A DNA stretch of 34,256 nt from an uncultured Treponema sp. (lineage in GTDB: Bacteria; Spirochaetota; Spirochaetia; Treponematales; Treponemataceae): contig CALINC010000151.1 of the NCBI GenBank assembly GCA_938045195.1, positions 1-34,256 of the forward strand. Reading direction: 5' to 3'. A program made the position numbers and the translations under genes. Of the stretch, positions 7,167-14,171 are shown piece after piece. Each line of letters opens with the position of its first letter. The stretch's first letter is position 1. The notes under the pieces are model-generated. The model was not told the origin of the DNA. It worked only from the letters and a program-made list of their open reading frames with translations, and made no database searches.

Positions 7167-9463
7167 AAACTTCTTCTGTCCGCGATATCCTATGCTGGCG
7201 CGAATTCCTTACCGCAATGGACGAAACGGGTTTTTTCGGCCTCATGCGCCTTTATTTGGGCGAAATAAAAACGCCGTACAATAAACAAAAACTTATAGAA
7301 TCGCTTACTTCTTTTTTGCACAAAGAAGAAAACAGGCGCGTTCTTATAAAACTGCTTTCGCGCGAAGAACTTATGATTATCGGCGCTGTTTTATACATTC
7401 CGTTTTGCACAAAAGAAAAAGCCGCCGCTTTTTTTTCGCCGACCTTTTCATTTGCTTTTTTGCATAATGCTTTTTTGAACCTTGAAGAGCGGCTGATTTT
7501 ATTCCGGCGCAAAGATGCGGAAAATGTAAAAGAATATTTTGACGTAAATCCGCTGCTGTTGAGCGACATCGAACCGCTTATAAACGCCGAATTGCTTTTT
7601 CCGCAAGCGCATCCCGTGCGCCAAGTGTCCGCCGACCCGGAAGCTTTCGGCCGGGCGGAGGGGACTGAAGCGCCGACGGTAGTATGCGAACGGCATTTTT
7701 TATCGGCGCGGCTTTTGGCGTCATGGTTTGCTTTTACCGCCGAAAATCCCGATTGCTGCCGTTCTGACGGAAGTTTTAAAAAAAAGACGCACGAACTTGT
7801 CGGCCTTTGTTTCCCTGAAATTTCGGCCGATTTTTTGCAAAAAACGCACAAAGCGCTGCTCAATTTGTCGTTGTTCCGAAAAAAAGAATTCGGCCGGGAA
7901 ACGCTTTTTGAGCCCGATTTTGCAAAGTGGAAAAGCTTTACTTTGCTTCCGTCTTTAAGCCGCGCTTCCTATATTGCCGCAGCTTTTTGCCTTACGGATT
8001 GCAGCAGCGCGCCGTATGGTGTTCCGCGCGATGAGCTTCAAAAAGCCGCCGTCCTTGTGCGGGATTTTTTATCGCTTGTACCGCCGGAAGGGCTTTCCCG
8101 GCAGGATGCGCAGCGCTTGCTGTTTTTGCTCAAAGAGCGGCAGGGCGAGTTCCCGCAAAAAGAAAACCGCTTCAGGCGACTGCTGCGCGAAAATTGTGCC
8201 GCAACAAGCGCGGGCTCTTCCGAATCAGACGAAACGGTAACGATCGAAAGTCTTGCCGGAGCGCTTATTTTATTCGGACTGCTGCAAGGTTCGGCGGCGG
8301 AAAAGAAGCGGACGGGAAAAAATCGGGACGAAGTGTTTACGGTAAACTCCGAATTGAATTTTGTTCCGCCCCCGTGCGGCGAAGATCAAAAGAACGGAGA
8401 AGAAAATTCCGCAAATTCGGCAAATTCCGCAGCGCTTCTTAAAAATTCGGTCAGCATAAACGCGGGGTTTTCGATAACCGTGCTTAAAGAACTTCCGCTT
8501 TCCGTTTTTATCGATTTGGCGTCCTGCACGGAACTTGAAAGCTGTGCCGCCGTTGCGTCTTTCCGCATAACAAAATCCGCCTGCCTCCGCGCCTTTGCCG
8601 GCGGCGCAAAACCCGAGGGTATTGAATCGCTTTTGAAAAAAACCGCTTCGCACGAGCTTCCGCAAAACCTGCTGTTTTCGCTGCGGGATTGGTACGCCCT
8701 GTATTCTTCGGGGAGCCTTTTTAAAGGCTATGTGCTGCAGGTTGCGGACGACAAACGCGTACTGGTCGAAAACAATCCGTCCCTTGCGCCGCACATACGC
8801 ACGACGTTTTCGCCGGGTGTGTATTTGCTCGATTTTTTGAACGACGATGAAGCATTCGAAACGATAAAAAAAAGCGGTTTGGAATTTATCGGCGGATTGA
8901 AAAATCCCGAAAGCGGAATAGAGCCGCTTTCTTTTGAACGGCTTGATAAAACGGCACGCTTTTCCGGCGGCACGGACGGGCTTGATGTTCTTTTTGCAAA
9001 AAAAAGTACGAATACCGATTCGGTGAAAAACGATGAATTTTGCGAAAAACATCTTCGGCAAATGGAAACGGAATTGGAAAAAATGAATTTGCCTAAAGAG
9101 CAAAAAGAAGAGCTTTTGCTCCGCATAAACCGTAAAACGATAGTGCATTCCGCCCAGCTGCGCTCCGATTCCGTTCGGCCGGAAAAAACCGAAGCGTTCG
9201 GAATGGATTTTTTGGGAAAGATACACGTGCTTGAAAGCGCCATTGCCTTTTCCGACCTTGTAGAAATCAATTCCGCGGGCGGCACTGTAACGGGCTTTCC
9301 CGTCAAAATAGAAAAATCGGCGGGAGACGCCGTCCTCGTGCTGCAAAGCGATGATGTAAAAAACGCCGACATAAAAAACGGCACGGAGAGTCAAAAAATT
9401 TCCATTGCGCAAGCGCGTTCGATAAAGCGCATACGCAGTTCCGTACTCGGCAGAACAAAATAA
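7163..9463 (+). CDS. Helicase-associated protein, likely partner of the XPB helicase
   Basis: Large cytoplasmic protein of 766 residues with no ATPase motifs. The GTG at 7163 is chosen because GGAGG (7152-7156) precedes it and the start overlaps the helicase stop (GTGA); an in-frame ATG at 7112 would lie well inside the helicase gene. The N-terminal 150 residues are helical and leucine-rich (LLSREELMIIGAVL, LEERLILFRR), like winged-helix subdomains. Residues about 429-535 (SITVLKELPLSVFIDLAS through SFRITKSACLRAF, LPQNLLFSLRDWYALY to FKGYVLQV) resemble the XPB N-terminal/helicase C3 domain also found in a protein beside mycobacterial XPB. A charged segment near 630-660 looks coiled-coil. The middle (residues 350-420) is low-complexity. 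It is probably a regulator or DNA-binding cofactor of the helicase; the domain call is by pattern only. Confidence 0.72.
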   Translation: MKTSSVRDILCWREFLTAMDETGFFGLMRLYLGEIKTPYNKQKLIESLTSFLHKEENRRVLIKLLSREELMIIGAVLYIPFCTKEKAAAFFSPTFSFAFLHNAFLNLEERLILFRRKDAENVKEYFDVNPLLLSDIEPLINAELLFPQAHPVRQVSADPEAFGRAEGTEAPTVVCERHFLSARLLASWFAFTAENPDCCRSDGSFKKKTHELVGLCFPEISADFLQKTHKALLNLSLFRKKEFGRETLFEPDFAKWKSFTLLPSLSRASYIAAAFCLTDCSSAPYGVPRDELQKAAVLVRDFLSLVPPEGLSRQDAQRLLFLLKERQGEFPQKENRFRRLLRENCAATSAGSSESDETVTIESLAGALILFGLLQGSAAEKKRTGKNRDEVFTVNSELNFVPPPCGEDQKNGEENSANSANSAALLKNSVSINAGFSITVLKELPLSVFIDLASCTELESCAAVASFRITKSACLRAFAGGAKPEGIESLLKKTASHELPQNLLFSLRDWYALYSSGSLFKGYVLQVADDKRVLVENNPSLAPHIRTTFSPGVYLLDFLNDDEAFETIKKSGLEFIGGLKNPESGIEPLSFERLDKTARFSGGTDGLDVLFAKKSTNTDSVKNDEFCEKHLRQMETELEKMNLPKEQKEELLLRINRKTIVHSAQLRSDSVRPEKTEAFGMDFLGKIHVLESAIAFSDLVEINSAGGTVTGFPVKIEKSAGDAVLVLQSDDVKNADIKNGTESQKISIAQARSIKRIRSSVLGRTK

Positions 9464-9497
9464 AAGCAAACCGGAATAAGGCTTGCGGGAGATGACT

Positions 9498-10181
9498 ATG
9501 AAAGTACAGGCTGTTTTATTCGATTTGGACGGCGTCATTATAAATTCGGGAGCCGACATTGCTTTATCGGTCAATGCCGCGCTCGAAGCGTTCGGCTATA
9601 AAACGCTTCCGGAAGACGTACTCGTAAGTTTTGTCGGGGACGGAGCGAAAAAGCTTTTAATCCGCGCGCTTGAATATCAAAACGCGGATGCGGCAAACAT
9701 GAAAAATTTTCAGGAATTTTTAGAGTGGTATGTGGACTGGTACCGAAAAAATCCGGTAAACAAAACCATGCTGTATCCGGGAATGTACGAGCTTTTGGAA
9801 ACGCTGAAAGAAAAATCCGTATACGCCGCCGTCGTTTCGAACAAACCGCTGAGCGTCGCGCAGACGATTTTGGCGCATTTTAAAATCGGCGGCTTTTTCG
9901 ACGCCGTCATCGGCCCGGAACGGCTGAGCAAAATAAAACCCGATCCGGAAGGCTTAGCGCTTGCGGTAAGCGACATCGAAAAAAAACACGGCGTGCGCTT
10001 GGAGCGAAGCCGGATTGTAATGGTCGGCGATTCGGCGTCGGACATTCAAGCGGGGCGGGCTTTCGGCTGTATAACCTGCGCCGTAACGGAAGGGTTGGGG
10101 AACCGGGAAAAACTGCTCGAAGAAAAAGCCGATATCGTTGTTCCGTATGCGGGTGATTTAAAAAAAGCCCTTTTCTCTTGA
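9498..10181 (+). CDS. gph: HAD-superfamily hydrolase, phosphoglycolate phosphatase type
   Basis: Soluble phosphatase of 227 residues. HAD motif I is FDLDGVI (nucleophile Asp9 and acid Asp11), motif II the Ser in VVSNKPLS near residue 114, motif III the Lys in SKIKPDPEG, and motif IV VGDSASD near 175. The helical cap between motifs I and II fits the Gph/PGP subfamily, which removes 2-phosphoglycolate, including that released by repair of oxidised DNA ends. Three in-frame starts exist (TTG 9483, ATG 9492, ATG 9498). The last has GGGAG at six bases and gives the standard N-terminus. It is last in the XPB operon, which would suit a repair link, though Gph-type enzymes are often misassigned and other phosphate esters are possible. 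Confidence 0.83.
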   Translation: MKVQAVLFDLDGVIINSGADIALSVNAALEAFGYKTLPEDVLVSFVGDGAKKLLIRALEYQNADAANMKNFQEFLEWYVDWYRKNPVNKTMLYPGMYELLETLKEKSVYAAVVSNKPLSVAQTILAHFKIGGFFDAVIGPERLSKIKPDPEGLALAVSDIEKKHGVRLERSRIVMVGDSASDIQAGRAFGCITCAVTEGLGNREKLLEEKADIVVPYAGDLKKALFS

Positions 10182-10221
10182 TGTTTGTGTCAATAAGTCG
10201 GCGGCTTCTTTAAAACACAAT

Positions 10222-11259
10222 TCAACTTCTTGCCCTTGCCGTTGAACCGCGTATAATCAAACTGCTTTTATATTCTATCCTTACAACGTCTAAAACGCCC
10301 GAGCGGTTTTCGGGGCGTGCGGCGATAAGTTCTATGGCTTTTTTCCCGCGCTCGATAATATGGTGTTCTACGGTAGTCAGATTTATGCCGCAAAATTTCG
10401 AAGGAAAAATATTATCAAAACCGCATATACTGTAATCATCGGGAATGCGGAATCCCCTATCGCGTACGGCATTCATACAGCCGTAGGCTACCATGTCGTT
10501 GATTGCGATAACCGCCGTTACATACGGGGTTTCGTTGATGCACTCAAGCATTAAGCCGTATCCCGTTTCAAATTCCACATTTACATTGTGTAATTCGTAT
10601 TCGGAAGTGATGCTGCGGCTGTATACAACGGGACTGTCCGGCATACCCGCATTTTTATATGCGTCTGTCAAACCCTCCAGCCGCTGTGTTCTTGCGCTGT
10701 GGTATTCATCCAACGTAGTCGAAATGTATGCAATTTTTTTATGGCCGAGACCGATTAAATGTTCTGCCAGAAGTTTACCTGCATTACAGTTGTTTATATC
10801 GACCGCATCGAGCTGTAAATCTTTGTGATAATCGCCTATTGCGACTACCGGAATTGTTTTATTCAGTTCCACTGCCGTTTCGTGTATTTGTGGTATCATG
10901 GCGAATACGGCTCCGCATATTGCCGGATTTTTTGCAAAATCGAGAACTTTTTTTTCTCTTTCCGGATCCCAGTATGTATTGTATACAAGCGTTGAAAAAC
11001 CGTACTTTGCAGCTTCCATATCCATACCCTGTAAAACGGTTGAATAATAGGGGTTAAAAACCGAGGGGCAAATAACAAGTACGGTAGTACCCTTAATCCC
11101 CGTATTGTAATTGCATTTTTTAGCGGCACCGCGGATTTCGCGAATCGTTTTATCCGAAAAGCGTTCGAGCATTTTTCCCGACAGCACCATCGAAATGCTC
11201 GCAGGAGAATATCCCGTCATAGCTGCAATATCTTTTAAAGTCACCTTGTTTTTCCGCAC
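10222..11259 (-). CDS. LacI/GalR-family transcriptional regulator
   Basis: DNA-binding repressor of 345 residues. The N-terminus holds the LacI helix-turn-helix (VTLKDIAAMTGYSPASISMV, residues 6-25) and hinge helix region. A periplasmic-binding-protein-like effector domain follows (TVLVICPSVFNPYYSTVLQG, VVAIGDYH, INDMVAYGCMNAV, ICGFDNI). The GTG start at 11259 has AAGGAGA at proper spacing. It is divergent from a TRAP-type binding protein, so it probably controls that gene in response to a sugar, sugar acid or related ligand. TTGTTGAA boxes near both promoters are candidate operators and suggest autoregulation. The intergenic gap to the convergent gph gene is 40 bases and has no convincing terminator. 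Confidence 0.9.
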   Translation of the reverse strand: MRKNKVTLKDIAAMTGYSPASISMVLSGKMLERFSDKTIREIRGAAKKCNYNTGIKGTTVLVICPSVFNPYYSTVLQGMDMEAAKYGFSTLVYNTYWDPEREKKVLDFAKNPAICGAVFAMIPQIHETAVELNKTIPVVAIGDYHKDLQLDAVDINNCNAGKLLAEHLIGLGHKKIAYISTTLDEYHSARTQRLEGLTDAYKNAGMPDSPVVYSRSITSEYELHNVNVEFETGYGLMLECINETPYVTAVIAINDMVAYGCMNAVRDRGFRIPDDYSICGFDNIFPSKFCGINLTTVEHHIIERGKKAIELIAARPENRSGVLDVVRIEYKSSLIIRGSTARARS

Positions 11260-11287
11260 CGCTTTCTCCTTTTAAAAATTCAACAAA

Positions 11288-11316
11288 ATTTTAACACAAA
11301 TTTAATAAAAAAGCAA
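11288..11316 (-). promoter_or_regulatory. Promoter of the LacI-type regulator
   Basis: Read on the minus strand: TTGCTT (11316-11311), a 17-base spacer and TAAAAT (11293-11288). The start of transcription would be near 11281, giving a leader of about 22 bases that includes the AAGGAGA ribosome site. A TTGTTGAA box (11286-11279, minus strand) covers the expected start point. Confidence 0.5.
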
Positions 11317-11351
11317 ATATTCTACCTTGTTTTTAGGCAAAAAAATAATTA

Positions 11352-11380
11352 TTGACGATTTTGCATATTCAGGGTACAAT
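11352..11380 (+). promoter_or_regulatory. Promoter of the TRAP binding-protein gene
   Basis: TTGACG (11352-11357), a 17-base spacer and TACAAT (11375-11380) form a strong sigma-70 type promoter. Transcription should start near 11387, leaving a leader of about 195 bases before the ATG at 11583. That leader contains TTGTTGAA boxes, the CAACGAAGT hairpin, and a small ACGCCG/CGGCGT hairpin at 11511-11532. Confidence 0.68.
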
Positions 11381-11404
11381 ATCTATAAGTTTAACTGCGA
11401 TTTC

Positions 11405-11447
11405 TTGTTGAATATTTGTTGAAAATTTTAATTAAAAAATTCAATAA
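11405..11447. promoter_or_regulatory. Candidate operator: TTGTTGAA direct and inverted boxes
   Basis: Two TTGTTGAA boxes (11405-11412 and 11416-11423) are spaced exactly 11 bases apart, one DNA turn. The second forms an inverted repeat with TTCAATAA (11440-11447) around an AT-rich near-palindrome. A third copy lies on the minus strand at 11279-11286, at the predicted start of the LacI-type gene's transcript. These are plausible binding sites for that regulator. LacI-family operators more often have a central CG, which is absent here, so this is tentative. Confidence 0.35.
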
Positions 11448-11472
11448 GAAACCCATAAGAAACCCATAATAA

Positions 11473-11503
11473 ACCTGTTCGACAACGAAGTTATCGAACA
11501 AGT
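11473..11503. repeat. CAACGAAGT hairpin repeat, copy 1 (in the leader of the TRAP gene)
   Basis: The arms 11473-11486 and 11490-11503 can pair over 14 positions around a GAA loop. The two C-A mismatches would be G-U pairs in RNA from the minus strand. The first 26 bases are identical to copy 2 at 12671. The two copies bracket the TRAP binding-protein gene. There is no T tract, so it is unlikely to be a simple terminator. Confidence 0.75.
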
Positions 11504-11582
11504 CTAATATACGCCGGGACCGAATACGGCGTAAGAGGAATGACTGCAGGTGCGGAATTCCCGAAAATTCAGGAGGAAGTAT

Positions 11583-12596
11583 ATGAAAAAATCGATAGTA
11601 TCGATTGTATGTGCGGCGCTTATGGCTACCGTTCTTTTTGCAGGCGGACAAAAGGACGCAAAGTCCGGCGGAGACTACAAGCTGGTTTTAAAAATGAGCC
11701 ACGTTTTTGCACCCAATGAACAGCTTACAAAGTCGCTTACCATGGTTGTTGATAATATTTACAAGCGCACAAACGGCGCAATCGAAATTCAGCAGTATCC
11801 GCAGGGACAGCTTGCAACCTATAAAGACGGTGTTGAACAGGTTGTACAGGGGGCAAAGTTTATTTCGGTAGAAGATCCCTCGTATTTGGGAGACTATGTC
11901 GCCGATTTTAACGCTCTGGTCGGTCCGATGTTGTACAATAATTTCGATCAATATGAATACATGATTCAAACCGATTTGGTTAAAGGCATGATTAAAGAAG
12001 TTGAAGAAAAGCACGGCATTAAGGTCCTTGCCCTCGATTACATTTTCGGTTTCCGCAGTCTTATGACAAATAAGGTTATTACCGAGCCTAAGGATTTAAA
12101 AGGTATGAAGATCCGTGTTCCCGGAAGCCAGCTGTTTATCGACACTTTGACCGCTATGGGTGCAAATGCAACACCGCTTCCCTTTTCCGAAACCATTTCC
12201 GCCGTGCAGCAGGGGGTTGTCGATGGTCTTGAAGGTACGATGGATGCGTACGGAACAAACGGCAGCGCCGAAGTTGCAAAAAAGATGGCTCTTACAAATC
12301 ACTTTTTGGGAACCTGCGGTGTATATATCAACCGCGATTTATTCAACTCCATTCCCAAAGAATACCGCGACATAGTTCAGGAAGAATTTACAAAGGGTGC
12401 AAAACAGATGATTGCCGAAATTTCCAAAAACTATGCGGTTTCCAAAGCCAATTTGGAAGCAAAAGGTATTACCTTCAATGAAGTAAATCACGAAGCCTTT
12501 GCCAAAAGCGTTGAACCCGTATACAAAAACATGAAAAATGTAAGCCCCGGTATTTTGGACAAACTCCGTGCCGAGTTGAAAAAAATGCCCAAATAA
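11583..12596 (+). CDS. TRAP transporter solute-binding protein, DctP family
   Basis: Periplasmic binding protein of 337 residues for a TRAP (tripartite ATP-independent periplasmic) transporter, which uses an ion gradient to import organic acids. The signal peptide (residues 1-20, ending VLFAGG) has no lipobox cysteine. Family marks are LKMSHVFAPNEQ after the signal, the block KIRVPGSQLF with the ligand-carboxylate-binding Arg near residue 177, then GANATPLPFSETISAVQQG and VVDGLEG, all canonical. The ATG at 11583 follows AGGAGG by six bases. The oddity is that no DctQ or DctM membrane component lies downstream; the gene is followed by repeats and a decayed ORF. It must use permease subunits encoded elsewhere, or be a non-transport binding protein. 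It is probably controlled by the divergent LacI-type regulator. Confidence 0.88.
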   Translation: MKKSIVSIVCAALMATVLFAGGQKDAKSGGDYKLVLKMSHVFAPNEQLTKSLTMVVDNIYKRTNGAIEIQQYPQGQLATYKDGVEQVVQGAKFISVEDPSYLGDYVADFNALVGPMLYNNFDQYEYMIQTDLVKGMIKEVEEKHGIKVLALDYIFGFRSLMTNKVITEPKDLKGMKIRVPGSQLFIDTLTAMGANATPLPFSETISAVQQGVVDGLEGTMDAYGTNGSAEVAKKMALTNHFLGTCGVYINRDLFNSIPKEYRDIVQEEFTKGAKQMIAEISKNYAVSKANLEAKGITFNEVNHEAFAKSVEPVYKNMKNVSPGILDKLRAELKKMPK

Positions 12597-12667
12597 AAAT
12601 ATCGGTTAGATCCGGAATTCGGACAAATCGATTCATTTAAAATATATGAGGGGCTTGCTGAGCATAT

Positions 12668-12704
12668 TAGACCTGTTCGACAACGAAGTTATCGAATAGG
12701 TCTA
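12668..12704. repeat. CAACGAAGT hairpin repeat, copy 2
   Basis: The arms 12668-12684 and 12688-12704 pair over 17 positions around a GAA loop, with one G-T pair and one C-A mismatch. It matches copy 1 over 26 identical bases, but the outer arm differs and is repaired on both sides (AATAGGTCTA instead of AACAAGT). It lies 71 bases after the TRAP gene. Confidence 0.75.
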
Positions 12705-12726
12705 TTGTACAGCGGATAACAAATGA

Positions 12727-12927
12727 AGCAAAGTCTCCTCAAAAAAAGCGGAGAAAGAAGCGGGAAAAGCGATGTTCACAAAGGAAGAAGTTCATTATCT
12801 TTTTCGGTATCGATAATTTGATGCTCCTCTTGATAAATATATAAACCTGTGTAAAATTGCGAATAACCGGTTTTTACAGGTTACGTTTAAACAGGTTTTG
12901 CAGCATTTATGCAAAGAAGAGTGTTAA
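12727..12927 (+). pseudogene. Decayed small ORF with an in-frame stop
   Basis: One frame is open from 12727 to the stop at 12925-12927 except for a single TAA at 12814-12816. The part before the stop contains MFTKEEVHYLFRYR, and the part after it reads FDAPLDKYINLCKIANNRFL to HLCKEEC. Residue composition is protein-like across the stop, which suggests a small coding gene that has lost its frame. No family is recognised. It occupies the place where a TRAP membrane subunit would be expected, but it does not resemble DctQ. Confidence 0.3.
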
Positions 12928-12935
12928 ATAAAAGG

Positions 12936-12974
12936 GGGGCTGTCCAAAAAGTAACCAACTTTTGAGACATCCCC
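12936..12974. repeat. Imperfect hairpin beginning GGGGCTGTCC
   Basis: GGGG-TGTC-CAAAAAGT (12936-12952) pairs with ACTTTTG-GACA-CCCC (12958-12974) with small bulges. The same GGGGCTGT-CAAAA opening occurs in the hairpin after nhaC (from 2578), so this is probably another dispersed intergenic hairpin type. It could act as a terminator upstream of the toxin-antitoxin pair, but it lacks a T run. Confidence 0.5.
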
Positions 12975-12987
12975 ATTTATTCAACCT

Positions 12988-13050
12988 GACTTTGCTCAAA
13001 GGCAAACTTGTATATCATATGCACGTTCTCACTTCGTTGCGAACGTGCGT
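12988..13050 (-). repeat. Two-hairpin repeat module, copy C (minus orientation)
   Basis: The minus strand reads a GCACGTTC/GAACGTGC hairpin with loop GCAACGAAGTGA, then GCATATGATA and a GTTTGCC-containing second hairpin. It aligns with modules A (14172) and B (14338) in the same order, but its stem differs on both arms (GCACGTTC here, GCACTTTT there), so pairing is kept. It stands just upstream of the antitoxin, in opposite orientation to A and B. Confidence 0.65.
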
Positions 13051-13092
13051 AAAAAGTCAAAGAAAAAGTTGATACTTTTTTCTTGACTTTTT
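13051..13092. promoter_or_regulatory. 19-base inverted repeat at the head of the toxin-antitoxin pair
   Basis: The left arm 13051-13069 and right arm 13074-13092 are complementary at 17 of 19 positions around a TGAT loop. The right arm ends 12 bases before the antitoxin ATG and directly abuts the ribosome site. It may be the operator bound by the ribbon-helix-helix antitoxin, or an RNA hairpin limiting translation. The arms are AT-rich, and the right arm contains TTGACT. Confidence 0.45.
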
Positions 13093-13104
13093 ATGAGAGG
13101 TAAT

Positions 13105-13311
13105 ATGCTGGCATTAAGATTAAAACCCGAACTCGAAAACAGACTTGCAAATCTTGCTGAAAAAACAGGTAGGACGAAAACATTTTACGCTATAAAAGCA
13201 ATTGAGCAGCAACTTGATGATATGGAAGATTATTACCTTGCCGAACAATCTTACAATGACTGGATTGCAGAAGGAAAAAAAACATATTCTTTTGATGAGG
13301 TTTTTAACTGA
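13105..13311 (+). CDS. Ribbon-helix-helix antitoxin (RelB/DinJ-like)
   Basis: Small protein of 68 residues expected to neutralise the toxin encoded next and repress the operon. The N-terminal strand LALRLKPELENRLANLAEK followed by a helix with TKTFYAIKAIEQQLDD is the ribbon-helix-helix pattern. The tail (NDWIAEGKKTYSFDEVF) is the usual toxin-binding extension. The ATG at 13105 has GAGAGG four bases upstream; an earlier in-frame ATG at 13093 would start inside the inverted repeat and lacks a ribosome site. Its stop overlaps the toxin start by one base, as in most type II pairs. Confidence 0.82.
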   Translation: MLALRLKPELENRLANLAEKTGRTKTFYAIKAIEQQLDDMEDYYLAEQSYNDWIAEGKKTYSFDEVFN

Positions 13312-13631
13312 TGTTTACCGTAGCATTCTCTCCAAAGGCTAAAAGGCAAATTGCGAAATTGGAAGAATCAAGTAAACTGGCTATTAAGAATTATCTTAAA
13401 GAAAAAATTTTTCCGGCTAAGGGGAAAAAAGGTCTCTATGAAATCGGCGGTACGGAATTAGTCGGGAATTTAAAAGGTCTATGGAGATTTAAAAGTTCCG
13501 ATTTTAAAAAGTATAGAATTATCGGCTATTTGGAAGATGAAAAATTAATAATTATCGTTTTAGCAGTAGAAAGCCGTTCGGCTTCTTATAAAAATAAAGA
13601 AGCGTTAGCAAGAAAAGGAACTTTCAAGTAA
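13311..13631 (+). CDS. RelE/ParE-superfamily toxin
   Basis: Toxin of 106 residues, likely an mRNA interferase acting at the ribosome (RelE) or a gyrase poison (ParE); sequence does not separate these firmly. The fold pattern is typical: an N-terminal strand (FTVAFSPKAKRQIAKL), a helix, then GLWRFKSSDFKKYRIIGY, a strand LIIIVLAVESRS and a final SASYKN. The Arg-rich strand and the ESRS region, where RelE has its catalytic Arg and Tyr, are both present. The ATG overlaps the antitoxin stop by one base. The module sits in the repeat-rich accessory region, which fits acquisition by transfer. Confidence 0.82.
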   Translation: MFTVAFSPKAKRQIAKLEESSKLAIKNYLKEKIFPAKGKKGLYEIGGTELVGNLKGLWRFKSSDFKKYRIIGYLEDEKLIIIVLAVESRSASYKNKEALARKGTFK

Positions 13632-13637
13632 AAATAA

Positions 13638-14018
13638 AACCCATCCATCAACGAATATGGCAGCGTGTATGCATTTTAGGAGCGGGTATGGGAAGCTAAG
13701 GCGGAATTCAAAAAATATTTTGCCGGCATTTCTTTAAAATATGATGAAATCCTATTAATTGCAAATAGCATAGGTGCGTATTTTTCTTTAATATCTTTAT
13801 CCGAAAAATTCATTAAAAATGCGATGTTTATTTCACCTGTTGTAGATATGGAAAATTTGATTTTAGATATGATGAAAAGGGCGAATGTATCCGAAGAAAA
13901 ACTTCGTTTGAAAAAGGCAATAAATGCGGAATTTACAGTTATGGAGAATGTAGAACATTGGTTTCATACAGAAGAACAAATGGATTTTTTAGATAATTGG
14001 TTTAAGAAATTTATATAA
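13638..14018 (+). pseudogene. Alpha/beta-hydrolase pseudogene, truncated and internally deleted
   Basis: A single frame encodes recognisable pieces of an alpha/beta hydrolase. The N-terminal part reads INEYGSVYAF, then an in-frame TAG at 13677, then ERVWEAKAEFKKYFAG. Next come a nucleophile-elbow-like ANSIGAYFS with the catalytic Ser, FISPVVDM, and finally TVMENVEHWFHTEEQMDFL with the catalytic His. The first strands and oxyanion region are absent, and the stretch between LRLKKA and INAEF joins two parts that are normally well apart, so the segment expected to carry the acid residue is missing. It cannot be an active enzyme. It is probably a relic behind the toxin gene. Confidence 0.6.
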
Positions 14019-14171
14019 CAAAATGGAATTTTTTACTGATACCGATTGTTTTGGCACAACAATATCCGCGAAGATTTTGATAGGCGAACAAAGAAATAAA
14101 AACAGATTTTTTGCAAAAATTTATGCGAGCGTTACATGTCCCATGTTTTGATTAAAGCGTCTTATCTCTAG
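14019..14171. other. Intergenic stretch, nothing recognised
   Basis: This lies between the hydrolase relic and repeat module A. It contains a 42-codon frame starting at 14023 (MEFFTDTDCFGTTISAK) with no ribosome site and no family resemblance, and a small palindrome ACATGTcccATGTT near 14134-14147. No promoter or RNA gene is visible. Confidence 0.4.

Noticed and set aside
8270..9574. 434-codon minus-strand open frame opposite the helicase-associated gene
   Set aside because: The sequence is basic and aromatic-rich with no domain pattern and lies fully antisense to a convincing coding gene; it is a by-product of GC-rich codon usage.
14023..14151. 42-codon ORF after the hydrolase relic
   Set aside because: It has no ribosome site, no recognisable family and unusual composition; probably chance in a decayed region.
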